24,021 nucleotides of DNA, from assembly GCA_947165195.1 (NCBI GenBank), contig CAMUZJ010000008.1, forward strand, positions 1-24,021, in the 5' to 3' direction. The position numbers and the translations under genes were made by a program. Below, in pieces: positions 15,546 through 22,352 of the stretch (position 1 is its first letter; the number at the start of each line of letters is the position of its first letter). Below the pieces are notes generated by a model. That model searched no databases. It was not told the DNA's origin and was given only the letters and a program-made list of their open reading frames with translations. The DNA comes from an uncultured Bacillota bacterium. Lineage in GTDB: Bacteria; Bacillota_I; Bacilli_A; RF39; UBA660.

Positions 15546-16775
15546 ATGAGAATAGGATTATTTACAGACTCTTATCCTCCATATATAAATGGAGTTTCTA
15601 CAAGTGTTGCGATGTTAAAAAAGGCATTAGAAAAAGAAGGCCATGTTGTATATGTTGTAACCGTTAGTAATTATGCATTGAAATTTGAATACAATGAAGA
15701 AGAGAGAATTTTAAAAATACCGGGTATTCCTGTTGGAATATATGATTATCGACTAAGTAGAATATATCCGATAACAATGATCAATAAAATGAAAAATTGG
15801 AAACTAGATGTTATTCATTCTCATACAGAATTTGGAATTGGTATATTAGCACGAATATTTGCAAAACAGTTTCACTTGCCACTAGTACATACCTATCATA
15901 CATTATATGAAGACTATACTCACTATATAACCCATGGGTACTTTGATAAATCTAGTAAAAAAATAGTCGAATACTTAACAAAATTTTATTGCGATAAAAC
16001 CGCAACAGAATTAATTGTTCCAACCAATAAAATTTATCGATTATTTAAAGATAAGTATCAATTTACTAAAAATATACATATTATTCCGACAGGAATTGAA
16101 GTAGATCGCTTTTTTAGTGAGAATGTAGATAAAAAAGAAGTCGAATTATTGAAGAAAAAACTGAAACTAAAGAAAAAAGATTTTGTAATTCTTTTCGTTG
16201 GAAGATTAGCAGCTGAAAAAAATGTCGAATTTTTAATAAATGCTCATAAAAAAATAATAGAAAAGAATAAAGATATAAAATTACTTATTGTAGGAGATGG
16301 ACCAGATAAAGAAAAATATGAAAAATTATCCAAATCTTTAGGACTAGAAGACTATATCATATTTAATGGAAAATCTGCCTGGGAAGAAGTACCTATTTTT
16401 TACCATGCTTCTAATCTTTTTGCAACTGCTTCCAAAACAGAGACACAAGGGCTTACTGTAATAGAAGCCATGGCATCTAATATTACGCCACTATGTATTA
16501 AAGATGAGTCTTTTTTAGGAACAGTAACAGATGAACTAAACGGAAGAATCTTTGAAACAGAAGAAGAATATATAAATGAAGTATTTGAATTATACCAAGA
16601 TAATAATTTACGACAAAAATATAATAATCAAGCAAGAATACAAGCAGAACACTGTAGTTCTAGAGCTTATGCTCGTAGCGTATTAGAAGTATATGAACGC
16701 GCTATAAAAGAAAAAGATTCAAAGAAAAAACAGAGTCTTCTTTCTAAAATTATTCATAAACTAAAAGGAGAATAA
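15546..16775 (+). CDS. GT4 glycosyltransferase, probable 1,2-diacylglycerol 3-glucosyltransferase
   Basis: Retaining GT-B glycosyltransferase of family 4, most like enzymes that add glucose to diacylglycerol to make glycolipid for membranes and lipoteichoic acid anchors in Bacilli and Mollicutes. Seen in the 409 residues: the N-terminal acceptor domain with FTDSYPPYINGVSTSV, HSHTEFGIG and TYHTLYEDYTHYITHGY; the inter-domain IPTGIEVDRF; and the C-terminal sugar-nucleotide domain with FVGRLAAEKN, VGDGPDKE and the EX7E-type motif ETQGLTVIEAMAS. The C-terminus is basic (EKDSKKKQSLLSKIIHKLKG), which suits binding to an anionic membrane surface. The acceptor and sugar are inferred from family resemblance. 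SD AAGGTG overlaps the end of the preceding gene and the next gene begins 1 nt after the stop. Confidence 0.88.
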   Translation: MRIGLFTDSYPPYINGVSTSVAMLKKALEKEGHVVYVVTVSNYALKFEYNEEERILKIPGIPVGIYDYRLSRIYPITMINKMKNWKLDVIHSHTEFGIGILARIFAKQFHLPLVHTYHTLYEDYTHYITHGYFDKSSKKIVEYLTKFYCDKTATELIVPTNKIYRLFKDKYQFTKNIHIIPTGIEVDRFFSENVDKKEVELLKKKLKLKKKDFVILFVGRLAAEKNVEFLINAHKKIIEKNKDIKLLIVGDGPDKEKYEKLSKSLGLEDYIIFNGKSAWEEVPIFYHASNLFATASKTETQGLTVIEAMASNITPLCIKDESFLGTVTDELNGRIFETEEEYINEVFELYQDNNLRQKYNNQARIQAEHCSSRAYARSVLEVYERAIKEKDSKKKQSLLSKIIHKLKGE

Positions 16776-16776
16776 A

Positions 16777-17472
16777 ATGATAATAGCTCTTAATAATAAA
16801 TGTAATTTAACAAAAGAAGAATTTTTAACATATATGACCAAACTAAATGAGATACAAAGTAAACATACAATAATCCTTTGTCCATCTTTTACTAATATTA
16901 ATTTATATTCTAGCAATTCTATTCATTTAGGAGCTCAGAATGTTAGTTCCTATGAAGAAGGAGCTTATACTGGAGAAATTTCTGCTAAACAACTAAAAAA
17001 ACTAGGGGTAGAATACTGTATTGTGGGTCATTCAGAAAGAAGAATTTATCAAAAAGAAACGAATACAGATATAAAATATAAAATTACTCATCTATTACAA
17101 GAAAATATTCGACCAATATTATGTATCGGAGAAAGTAAAGAAGAAAGAGAAAGTAAGATGGCAGATAAAGTCATTTTACAAGAACTAGAAAGCGCTTTAT
17201 CTGATTTAAAAAAAGAGGACTTAAATAAAATAATCATTGCCTATGAACCAATTTGGGCCATAGGTACGGGATTCATTCCAAACAATGATGAAATAGAAGA
17301 AATGTTTTCTATAATAAAACAAAAATATCCAGATAATCCAGTACTTTATGGAGGAAGTGTCAATCAAAATAATATAGAAGAATTAAAAAAAATATCTTCT
17401 ATTGATGGATACTTGTTAGGAGGATTAAGCTTAAAGATAAATGAGCTTCAGACATTTGTAAATAGGTTGTAA
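16777..17472 (+). CDS. tpiA: Triosephosphate isomerase
   Basis: TpiA interconverts dihydroxyacetone phosphate and glyceraldehyde-3-phosphate as a cytoplasmic dimer. The 231-residue protein is short for the family (about 250) and its N-terminus is divergent: the usual NWKMN block reads NNKCN, but the active-site Asn and Lys are kept. The other catalytic parts are intact: the His in VGHSERR, the Glu in AYEPIWAIGTG (also loop 6) and the phosphate-binding YGGSVNQNN and LLGGLSL. SD AAAGGAG lies in the end of the GT4 gene. It is the last gene of the pgk operon. DHAP is also the precursor of glycerol-phosphate for the lipids made by its neighbours, a possible reason for the arrangement. Confidence 0.96.
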   Translation: MIIALNNKCNLTKEEFLTYMTKLNEIQSKHTIILCPSFTNINLYSSNSIHLGAQNVSSYEEGAYTGEISAKQLKKLGVEYCIVGHSERRIYQKETNTDIKYKITHLLQENIRPILCIGESKEERESKMADKVILQELESALSDLKKEDLNKIIIAYEPIWAIGTGFIPNNDEIEEMFSIIKQKYPDNPVLYGGSVNQNNIEELKKISSIDGYLLGGLSLKINELQTFVNRL

Positions 17473-17486
17473 AATTTTATTTATCG

Positions 17487-17520
17487 ACAAAATTAGAGCT
17501 TTATTGCTCTTTTATTTTGT
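17487..17520 (+). terminator. Intrinsic terminator after tpiA
   Basis: A two-part stem: ACAAAAT (17487-17493) with ATTTTGT (17514-17520), then AGAGC (17495-17499) with GCTCT (17506-17510) around TTTATT. The U-rich TTTTATTTTG forms its 3' side. The stem is symmetric enough to work in both directions. Confidence 0.65.
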
Positions 17521-17527
17521 AGAAAAA

Positions 17528-17536
17528 TGTTATACA
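17528..17536 (+). promoter_or_regulatory. Extended -10 promoter of the Spo0A-like gene
   Basis: TGT-TATACA (17528-17536), directly after the tpiA terminator, is nearly identical to the TGT-TATACT at 6447. There is no clear -35. The leader would be about 35 nt, with SD AAGGAG at 17568-17573. Confidence 0.5.
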
Positions 17537-17578
17537 ATGAGTATGCTAAGTAGTGTAGTATCAAGATAAGGAGAATAA

Positions 17579-18349
17579 ATGAAAACAATTAATTTATTAG
17601 TTATTGAAGATAGCAAAGACTTAGTAGTAACTATGGGAAAGTATTTTGAAGAAAATACGAATATCCGTATAAAATGGCAAGCGCACGATGGAGAAGAAGC
17701 AATAAGATTAATTGCCTCTAAGAAAGATGAGTATGACTTAATATTATTAGAACCCTTAATTCCTAAAAAAGATGGATTAAGTATATTAGAATATATGAAA
17801 GATAAAAAAATAAATAAAAAAGTTCTAATACTAAGTTCTTACAAAGATAATGACATTTTAAAAAGAACAGAAGAATTTAATATCGTATACTATATGTTAA
17901 AGCCATTTGAATTACAGTTACTAGAAAAAAGAATTATATCAATAGTAACTAATACCTTATCCGATGGGCAAATTCTACAATATGAGTCCATTGAACTGCA
18001 AAAGCAGACAACAAAGATCATTCATGAGTTAGGAGTTCCATCCAATCTAAAAGGATATAACTATTTAAGAGAAGGAATTATACTGGTATATAACGATCCA
18101 AACCTAGCTCATAAAATTACCACAAGCTTATATCCTAAAATAGCCGATAAATATGCATCTACAGTATCTAGAGTAGAAAGATCTATGCGACATGCCATTG
18201 AGGTTAGTTGGAATAGAGGTAATTGGGATATGATGGAAGAAATATTTGGATATAGTGTTAGTATAGATAAATCAAAGCCAACCAATTCAGAATTTATTGT
18301 AACTATAGCAGATTGCTTGCGCTTGCAAAATAATAAATCTAATATATAA
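17579..18349 (+). CDS. spo0A: Spo0A-like response regulator with Glu in place of the phosphoacceptor Asp
   Basis: Spo0A is the master transcription factor for sporulation and stationary-phase programmes in Bacillota, active as a phosphorylated dimer. The 256-residue protein (267 in B. subtilis) has a receiver domain (1-125) and the Spo0A-type DNA-binding domain (about 140-250), the latter very well conserved: ASTVSRVERSMRHAIEVSWN and FGYSVSIDKSKPTNSEFI. In the receiver the acidic pair (E10, D11), the switch Ser (S86/S87) and the Lys in MLKPF (K108) are kept, but the residue aligned with B. subtilis Asp56 is Glu58 (LILLEPLIPKKDG; codon GAA at 17750-17752). Normal phosphorelay control is therefore unlikely; Glu may mimic phosphorylation. 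The usual spoIVB neighbour is absent. Whether this organism sporulates cannot be told. Confidence 0.92.
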   Translation: MKTINLLVIEDSKDLVVTMGKYFEENTNIRIKWQAHDGEEAIRLIASKKDEYDLILLEPLIPKKDGLSILEYMKDKKINKKVLILSSYKDNDILKRTEEFNIVYYMLKPFELQLLEKRIISIVTNTLSDGQILQYESIELQKQTTKIIHELGVPSNLKGYNYLREGIILVYNDPNLAHKITTSLYPKIADKYASTVSRVERSMRHAIEVSWNRGNWDMMEEIFGYSVSIDKSKPTNSEFIVTIADCLRLQNNKSNI

Positions 18350-18350
18350 T

Positions 18351-18370
18351 AAGGGCAATGCCCTTTTTTC
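18351..18370 (+). terminator. Intrinsic terminator after the Spo0A-like gene
   Basis: AAGGGC (18351-18356) pairs with GCCCTT (18360-18365) around AAT and leads into TTTTTTC, starting 1 nt after the stop codon. Confidence 0.88.
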
Positions 18371-18382
18371 TATGAAATAACA

Positions 18383-18411
18383 TTGACTTTATTAGTCAAA
18401 AAACGTATACT
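18383..18411 (+). promoter_or_regulatory. Sigma-A-type promoter of the AAA_14 ATPase gene
   Basis: -35 TTGACT (18383-18388), a 17-nt spacer and -10 TATACT (18406-18411). The expected start is near 18418. TTGACT and the following AGTCAA (18394-18399) form an inverted repeat across the -35 that could bind a dimeric regulator. SD GGAGG (18432-18436) is 8 nt before the ATG. Confidence 0.75.
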
Positions 18412-18444
18412 CGATTTAGAAAATATGGATGGAGGTAGCAATTT

Positions 18445-19722
18445 ATGGAGCGTAAAATAGAGTCTTTCCTTCGTAAGTGGAAAAAAGATAATGTTGGGAA
18501 ACCATTACTGATATATGGCAGCAAACAAATAGGAAAAACATTTACAATATTGAGGTTTGGAGAAAAAGAATATAAAAATGTAGTATATTTCAATACAGAT
18601 AATAACTTTCAATTAGAAGAGTTATTTAGAAAAGAAAAATCTATAGAAAAAATAATAGTAAACTTATCTTTAATTTCTGGAGAAACCATATTAAAAGAAG
18701 ATACCTTAGTAATACTAGATAACTTAATTAGTACTGAAATAGTAAAAGGAATGAAACTTTTTGGAAGTGATCACAGTAAATACCATATCATTGGAATTAC
18801 TTCAAGAAGAGAAAAACTAACAGAATTTAAAGGAGAAGAAATTCAATTTAAAAGTATGATGGAAATGGACTTTGAAGAATATTTATGGGCACATGATGAA
18901 AGAAATTTAGCCAATATTATTAGAGAATCATTTGAAAAAAGAAAAACTTGCCCATTTCATAAAGTAGTTCTTGACTTATTTCAACAATATTTAGTAACAG
19001 GAGGTTTTCCAGAAGTAGTCATCGCAGAAAAGATGGGGAAAAGTCCATTTGAATTAGATGCTATTAAACAAAAAGTACTAGATATTTATAAAAAAGAAAT
19101 TGCTTTAAACGAAAATCTAATAGATATCTCAAGAGGATTAGAAGTATTAAACTCTATACCAGAACAATTAAAGAAAGAAAATAAAAAATTCCAATATGGA
19201 ATTATAGGAAATGGTAGAAGAGCCAAAGAATATGAAAGTTCTATCAATTATTTAATAAATAACCAATTAGTATATAGAAGTTATAAAGTAAAAGAAGTAA
19301 AATCTCCATTAAGTAGCTGTAAAGAAAAAGATAGCTTTAAACTATATTTACCAGATGATGGACTACTTTATTCTATGTTTCATCTAAACTATAAACAATT
19401 TATAAGTAATGAAGACATAAAAGCAACACTATATGAAAATCATGTTGCTAAAACTTTAGTAGAAGCTAACTATTCTTTGTACTATTACCAATCAGAGGGA
19501 AAAGCAGAAGTTAATTTTGTAATTCAAAATAGAATGGGAAAAATAATACCTATTGAAATTATTACAAGAACAAATTCAAAAGCCAAATCATTATCAGTAT
19601 TTATGAAAAAGTTTACAGTAGAAGAAGGATATAGAATAACAGAAAATAATTTTCAAACGAAAAAAGAAATACGATATATTCCAGTATATGCCTTGTTTTG
19701 CTTAAATACGAATCAATATTAA
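18445..19722 (+). CDS. AAA_14 / DUF4143 family ATPase with altered catalytic residues
   Basis: A 425-residue protein with an N-terminal P-loop ATPase of the AAA_14 type and a C-terminal DUF4143 domain, a large prokaryotic family of unclear function often found in variable gene sets. Seen: Walker A GSKQIGKT (25-32, in place of GPRQVGKT), Walker B LVILDN (88-93), MMEMDFEEYLWA (138-149), TGGFPEVV (185-192), YKKEIA (215-220), and the nuclease-like core KAEVNFVI...PIEII (353-373). Family members normally have a DE at the end of Walker B and EVD...PIEVK in the core. Here the Glu is Asn93, the Asp is Asn357 and the Lys is Ile373, so both ATP hydrolysis and any nuclease chemistry are doubtful. It is monocistronic, with its own promoter and terminator. 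Confidence 0.88.
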   Translation: MERKIESFLRKWKKDNVGKPLLIYGSKQIGKTFTILRFGEKEYKNVVYFNTDNNFQLEELFRKEKSIEKIIVNLSLISGETILKEDTLVILDNLISTEIVKGMKLFGSDHSKYHIIGITSRREKLTEFKGEEIQFKSMMEMDFEEYLWAHDERNLANIIRESFEKRKTCPFHKVVLDLFQQYLVTGGFPEVVIAEKMGKSPFELDAIKQKVLDIYKKEIALNENLIDISRGLEVLNSIPEQLKKENKKFQYGIIGNGRRAKEYESSINYLINNQLVYRSYKVKEVKSPLSSCKEKDSFKLYLPDDGLLYSMFHLNYKQFISNEDIKATLYENHVAKTLVEANYSLYYYQSEGKAEVNFVIQNRMGKIIPIEIITRTNSKAKSLSVFMKKFTVEEGYRITENNFQTKKEIRYIPVYALFCLNTNQY

Positions 19723-19728
19723 AAATGG

Positions 19729-19753
19729 AAGATAGAGTTACTCTATCTTTTTT
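19729..19753 (+). terminator. Intrinsic terminator between the ATPase gene and dinB
   Basis: A perfect 9-bp stem AAGATAGAG / CTCTATCTT (19729-19737 with 19741-19749) around TTA, followed by T residues to 19753. It ends only 14 nt before the dinB start, leaving no room for a separate dinB promoter downstream of it. Confidence 0.85.
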
Positions 19754-19767
19754 GAAAGGAATTTTTT

Positions 19768-20979
19768 ATGGAAAGAATTATATTTCATATAGATGTAAAT
19801 AATGCGTTTCTCTCTTGGACAGCAGTATATCTATTAAAACAAGGCTATAAAGAAGATATAAGAAAAATACCATCTGTTATAGGAGGAGATGAAAAAGAAA
19901 GAAGAGGTATCGTTTTAGCAAAATCTCCAGTTGCTAAAAAATATGGAATAGTAACTGCAGAACCAATTTATCAAGCAAAAAAGAAATGCCCTAATTTGCA
20001 AATATTTGAAGCTAATAGAGAATTTTATATAGAAATGTCCCATCTATTTAAAAACTACTTAAAAAATTATTCTCCTAATATAGAAGAATTTTCCATAGAT
20101 GAATGTTTTATTGATATGACTGGGACAAATTACCTATATAAAGACTATGTAAAATTAGCACACAAAATAAAAGATGAAATTAAAGAAAAGTTTGGCTTTA
20201 CCGTAAACGTTGGAATAGGAAATAATAAACTATGCGCTAAAATGGCATCTGATTTTGAAAAGCCAGATAAAGTACATACCTTATATAAAGATGAAATCGT
20301 AACAAAACTATGGCCATTAGATGTTAGTGAATTATTTATGGTAGGAAAAAAGACAACACAAGAACTATATAATATGAATATCCATACAATTGAAGAATTA
20401 GCTCATACACCATTAGGAAAATTAGAAAAGAAATTTAAAAAGCAAGCAGAATACTTAAGAAAAGCTTCCTGGGGAATAGATGATAGTGAAGTAAATGAAG
20501 AAAATTATCATAAAAATAATAGTATAAGTACAACAGAAACATTAAAATATGATACGGTAGATACTGATAAATTAAAAGAATACTTATTAAGACAAACAGA
20601 AAGAGTTACAAGAGAATTAAGAGAAAAAGGTAAATATGCAAATACTGTAAGCGTTATTTTTAAAGATAATCAGTTTATAAGTTATAGTGCACAGGAAAAA
20701 TTGAGTAATTCTACGGATGATACAAGAGAAATTTATAAAAAAGTAGTAGAGATATTTGATAAGAATTTTAAAGGAATATCTTTAAGACTAATAGGAGTTA
20801 GATTATCCGAATTAACAGAACATAAGAATAAACAGATTTCTATATTTGAAATAGAAGAAGAAAAAGAAGATAATTCTGAGATTCAAAAAACAATAGATGA
20901 TCTAAATAAAAAATTTGGAAATGATTTGATTATACCTGCCTCTTTAAAAATAATAGGGAAAAATTCTTTAGAAAAATAA
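19768..20979 (+). CDS. dinB: Y-family DNA polymerase (DinB / Pol IV type)
   Basis: Translesion polymerase that copies past damaged bases with low fidelity. The 403-residue protein has the catalytic N-terminal segment FHIDVNNAFLSW (first metal Asp and a Phe at the steric-gate position), the second acidic site EEFSIDECFIDMTG (about residues 108-121), a thumb with VGKKTTQELYNMNIHTIEEL (about 192-211), a little-finger domain, and a clamp-binding-like QISIFE near residue 356. The IDVNNAFLSW variant of the usual DMDxFFAS motif marks the second DinB subtype seen in Clostridia and related Bacillota. SD AAAGGA is 7 nt before ATG 19768. It lies immediately behind a terminator, so it may be transcribed by read-through or from a promoter inside the ATPase gene; no LexA box was recognised. 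Confidence 0.93.
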   Translation: MERIIFHIDVNNAFLSWTAVYLLKQGYKEDIRKIPSVIGGDEKERRGIVLAKSPVAKKYGIVTAEPIYQAKKKCPNLQIFEANREFYIEMSHLFKNYLKNYSPNIEEFSIDECFIDMTGTNYLYKDYVKLAHKIKDEIKEKFGFTVNVGIGNNKLCAKMASDFEKPDKVHTLYKDEIVTKLWPLDVSELFMVGKKTTQELYNMNIHTIEELAHTPLGKLEKKFKKQAEYLRKASWGIDDSEVNEENYHKNNSISTTETLKYDTVDTDKLKEYLLRQTERVTRELREKGKYANTVSVIFKDNQFISYSAQEKLSNSTDDTREIYKKVVEIFDKNFKGISLRLIGVRLSELTEHKNKQISIFEIEEEKEDNSEIQKTIDDLNKKFGNDLIIPASLKIIGKNSLEK

Positions 20980-21082
20980 TTTTTATATAAAATGTAACAT
21001 AGTGTCAAGTAAAGAAAAAAATATAAAAAAATTATAATTTTGAGAAGTATTATAAAATAACGAAAAAACTAAAAAAAAACAC
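20980..21082 (+). other. AT-only spacer between dinB and the S10 operon promoter
   Basis: About 100 nt of nearly pure A/T without a gene. A weak AT stem AAAAATT/AATTTTT straddles the dinB stop (20959-20965 with 20978-20984) and a 14-bp AT palindrome lies at 21028-21041, but neither has the GC core of the other terminators here. A6 and A9 tracts (21063-21068, 21071-21079) directly upstream of the -35 resemble an UP element. Confidence 0.5.
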
Positions 21083-21111
21083 TTGCAAAATACTATTTCT
21101 CTTGTTATAAT
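21083..21111 (+). promoter_or_regulatory. Strong promoter of the S10 ribosomal protein operon
   Basis: -35 TTGCAA (21083-21088), a 17-nt spacer and a perfect -10 TATAAT (21106-21111) with extended TGT (21103-21105), preceded by A-tracts. The expected start at about 21118 coincides with the first base of the folded leader. Confidence 0.85.
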
Positions 21112-21117
21112 TAATCA

Positions 21118-21216
21118 CGTGTGACTGCTTAGATGTGCGAGGTTGTCGATACACCAGGTGGTGTTGCTAATTGGTTATCGGGTTATTCACACGGAGCAAG
21201 TCTATACTAGATATAG
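21118..21216 (+). ncRNA. Folded 5' leader RNA of the rpsJ (S10) operon
   Basis: This is the most GC-rich non-coding stretch in the window. CGTGTGA (21118-21124) pairs perfectly with TCACACG (21187-21193) and closes a domain that contains CGATA/TATCG (21147-21151 with 21176-21180) stacked on CACC/GGTG (21152-21155 with 21160-21163, loop AGGT) and a 12-nt single-stranded stretch TTGCTAATTGGT. A second small hairpin, CTATA/TATAG (21202-21206 with 21212-21216), sits 5 nt before the SD GGGAGG (21222-21227). There is no U-run, so control would be at translation or RNA stability. In gamma-proteobacteria protein L4 binds the S10 leader; a similar feedback by a protein of this operon is inferred here, not shown. 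Confidence 0.65.
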
Positions 21217-21234
21217 GCGAAGGGAGGATTTACA

Positions 21235-21546
21235 ATGTCAAGTGAAAAAATTCGTATTAGAATTAAAGGATATGATCACAGAATCCTAGATAATGCAGCA
21301 AAAAAGATTGTAGAGACTGTTAGAAGATCTGGTGGAAATATTTCTGGTCCAGTACCACTTCCAACAGAAATTGAAAAGTTTACAATTTTAAGAGCTGTTC
21401 ATAAATACAAAGATTCTCGTGAACAATTCGAAATGCGTACACACAAAAGACTTATTGATATCAAAAATCCTAGCAAGGAAACTATTGATGCGTTAGCTCA
21501 TTTAGATTTACCAAGCGGTGTAGATATTGAAATCAAAACAAAATAA
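21235..21546 (+). CDS. rpsJ: 30S ribosomal protein S10
   Basis: S10 is a head protein of the small ribosomal subunit and, as NusE, a transcription antitermination factor. The 103-residue protein has normal length and the usual blocks IRIRIKGYDHRILDNAAKKI, SGPVPLPTEIEKFTILRAVH, KDSREQFEMRTHKRLIDI and LPSGVDIEIK. SD GGGAGG is 7 nt before ATG 21235. It is first in the operon S10-L3-L4-L23-L2, the standard order, and follows a folded leader RNA. Confidence 0.99.
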   Translation: MSSEKIRIRIKGYDHRILDNAAKKIVETVRRSGGNISGPVPLPTEIEKFTILRAVHKYKDSREQFEMRTHKRLIDIKNPSKETIDALAHLDLPSGVDIEIKTK

Positions 21547-21563
21547 TGTAGGAGGAAAAACAA

Positions 21564-22286
21564 ATGAAAGGAATCTTAGGTAAAAAGATCGGAATGACTC
21601 AAGTGTTTACCAAAGAAGGTAAATTAATTCCGGTTACTGTTGTTGAAGTAGAACCAAATGTTGTTACTCAAATTAAAACAGTAGAAAAAGATGGTTATGA
21701 AGCAGTACAACTTGCTACTGAATCAATCAGAGAAAGTTTAAGTAATAAACCATCACAAGGTCATACAAATAAAGCAAATACATCACCTAAGCGCTTCTTA
21801 AGAGAAATTAGAGGAGTTAATATTAATGAATACACTTTAGGACAAACTATTGGTGTAGACATTTTTAGCGAAGGGGAAATGGTTGACGTTACTGGAACTA
21901 GTAAAGGTAAAGGTTTCCAAGGTGTTATTAAACGTCATAATCAATCAAGAGGTCCTATGGGACATGGATCACAATATCATAGAGGTGTTGGATCATTAGG
22001 TACTATGTTACCAATGCACGTGTTAAAAGGTAAAAAGATGCCTGGACAAATGGGTAATGTTCAAAGAACAGTTCAAAATCTAGAAGTTGTATCAATTGAT
22101 ACGGATAACAATGTTATCTTAATTAAGGGTAATGTCCCTGGTCCAAAGAAATCATTAGTTATGATTCGTACAGCAGTTAAAATGCCAAATGTAAAAAGAC
22201 AATCTGCTGAATTAGTTTCTTATGTTGAACCAGTAGTTGAAGAAGTAACAGAAACAACTGAAGAAACAGTAGAAAACGCAGAATAA
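21564..22286 (+). CDS. rplC: 50S ribosomal protein L3 with acidic C-terminal tail
   Basis: L3 is an early assembly protein of the large subunit whose loop reaches the peptidyl transferase centre. The conserved core is intact: MKGILGKKIGMTQVFTKEGK, the central SKGKGFQGVIKRH and the QSRGPMGHGSQYHR loop that carries the methylated Gln in other bacteria, and LKGKKMPGQMGN. At 240 residues it is about 30 longer than the common 205-210; the excess is a Glu/Val/Thr-rich tail (EPVVEEVTETTEETVENAE). SD AGGAGG lies 8 nt before ATG 21564, 17 nt after rpsJ. Confidence 0.98.
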   Translation: MKGILGKKIGMTQVFTKEGKLIPVTVVEVEPNVVTQIKTVEKDGYEAVQLATESIRESLSNKPSQGHTNKANTSPKRFLREIRGVNINEYTLGQTIGVDIFSEGEMVDVTGTSKGKGFQGVIKRHNQSRGPMGHGSQYHRGVGSLGTMLPMHVLKGKKMPGQMGNVQRTVQNLEVVSIDTDNNVILIKGNVPGPKKSLVMIRTAVKMPNVKRQSAELVSYVEPVVEEVTETTEETVENAE

Positions 22287-22352
22287 TTATCGTTATATAT
22301 ATTATATGAAAGAAAAATTTGTAAATATATGTTGCGAAAGGAGGAATCGTAG

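Noticed and set aside
21028..21041. 14-bp palindrome AAAATTATAATTTT before the S10 promoter as a terminator for dinB
   Set aside because: It has only A-U pairs and lacks a GC core and a defined U-run; perfect AT palindromes of this size are unsurprising in this stretch.
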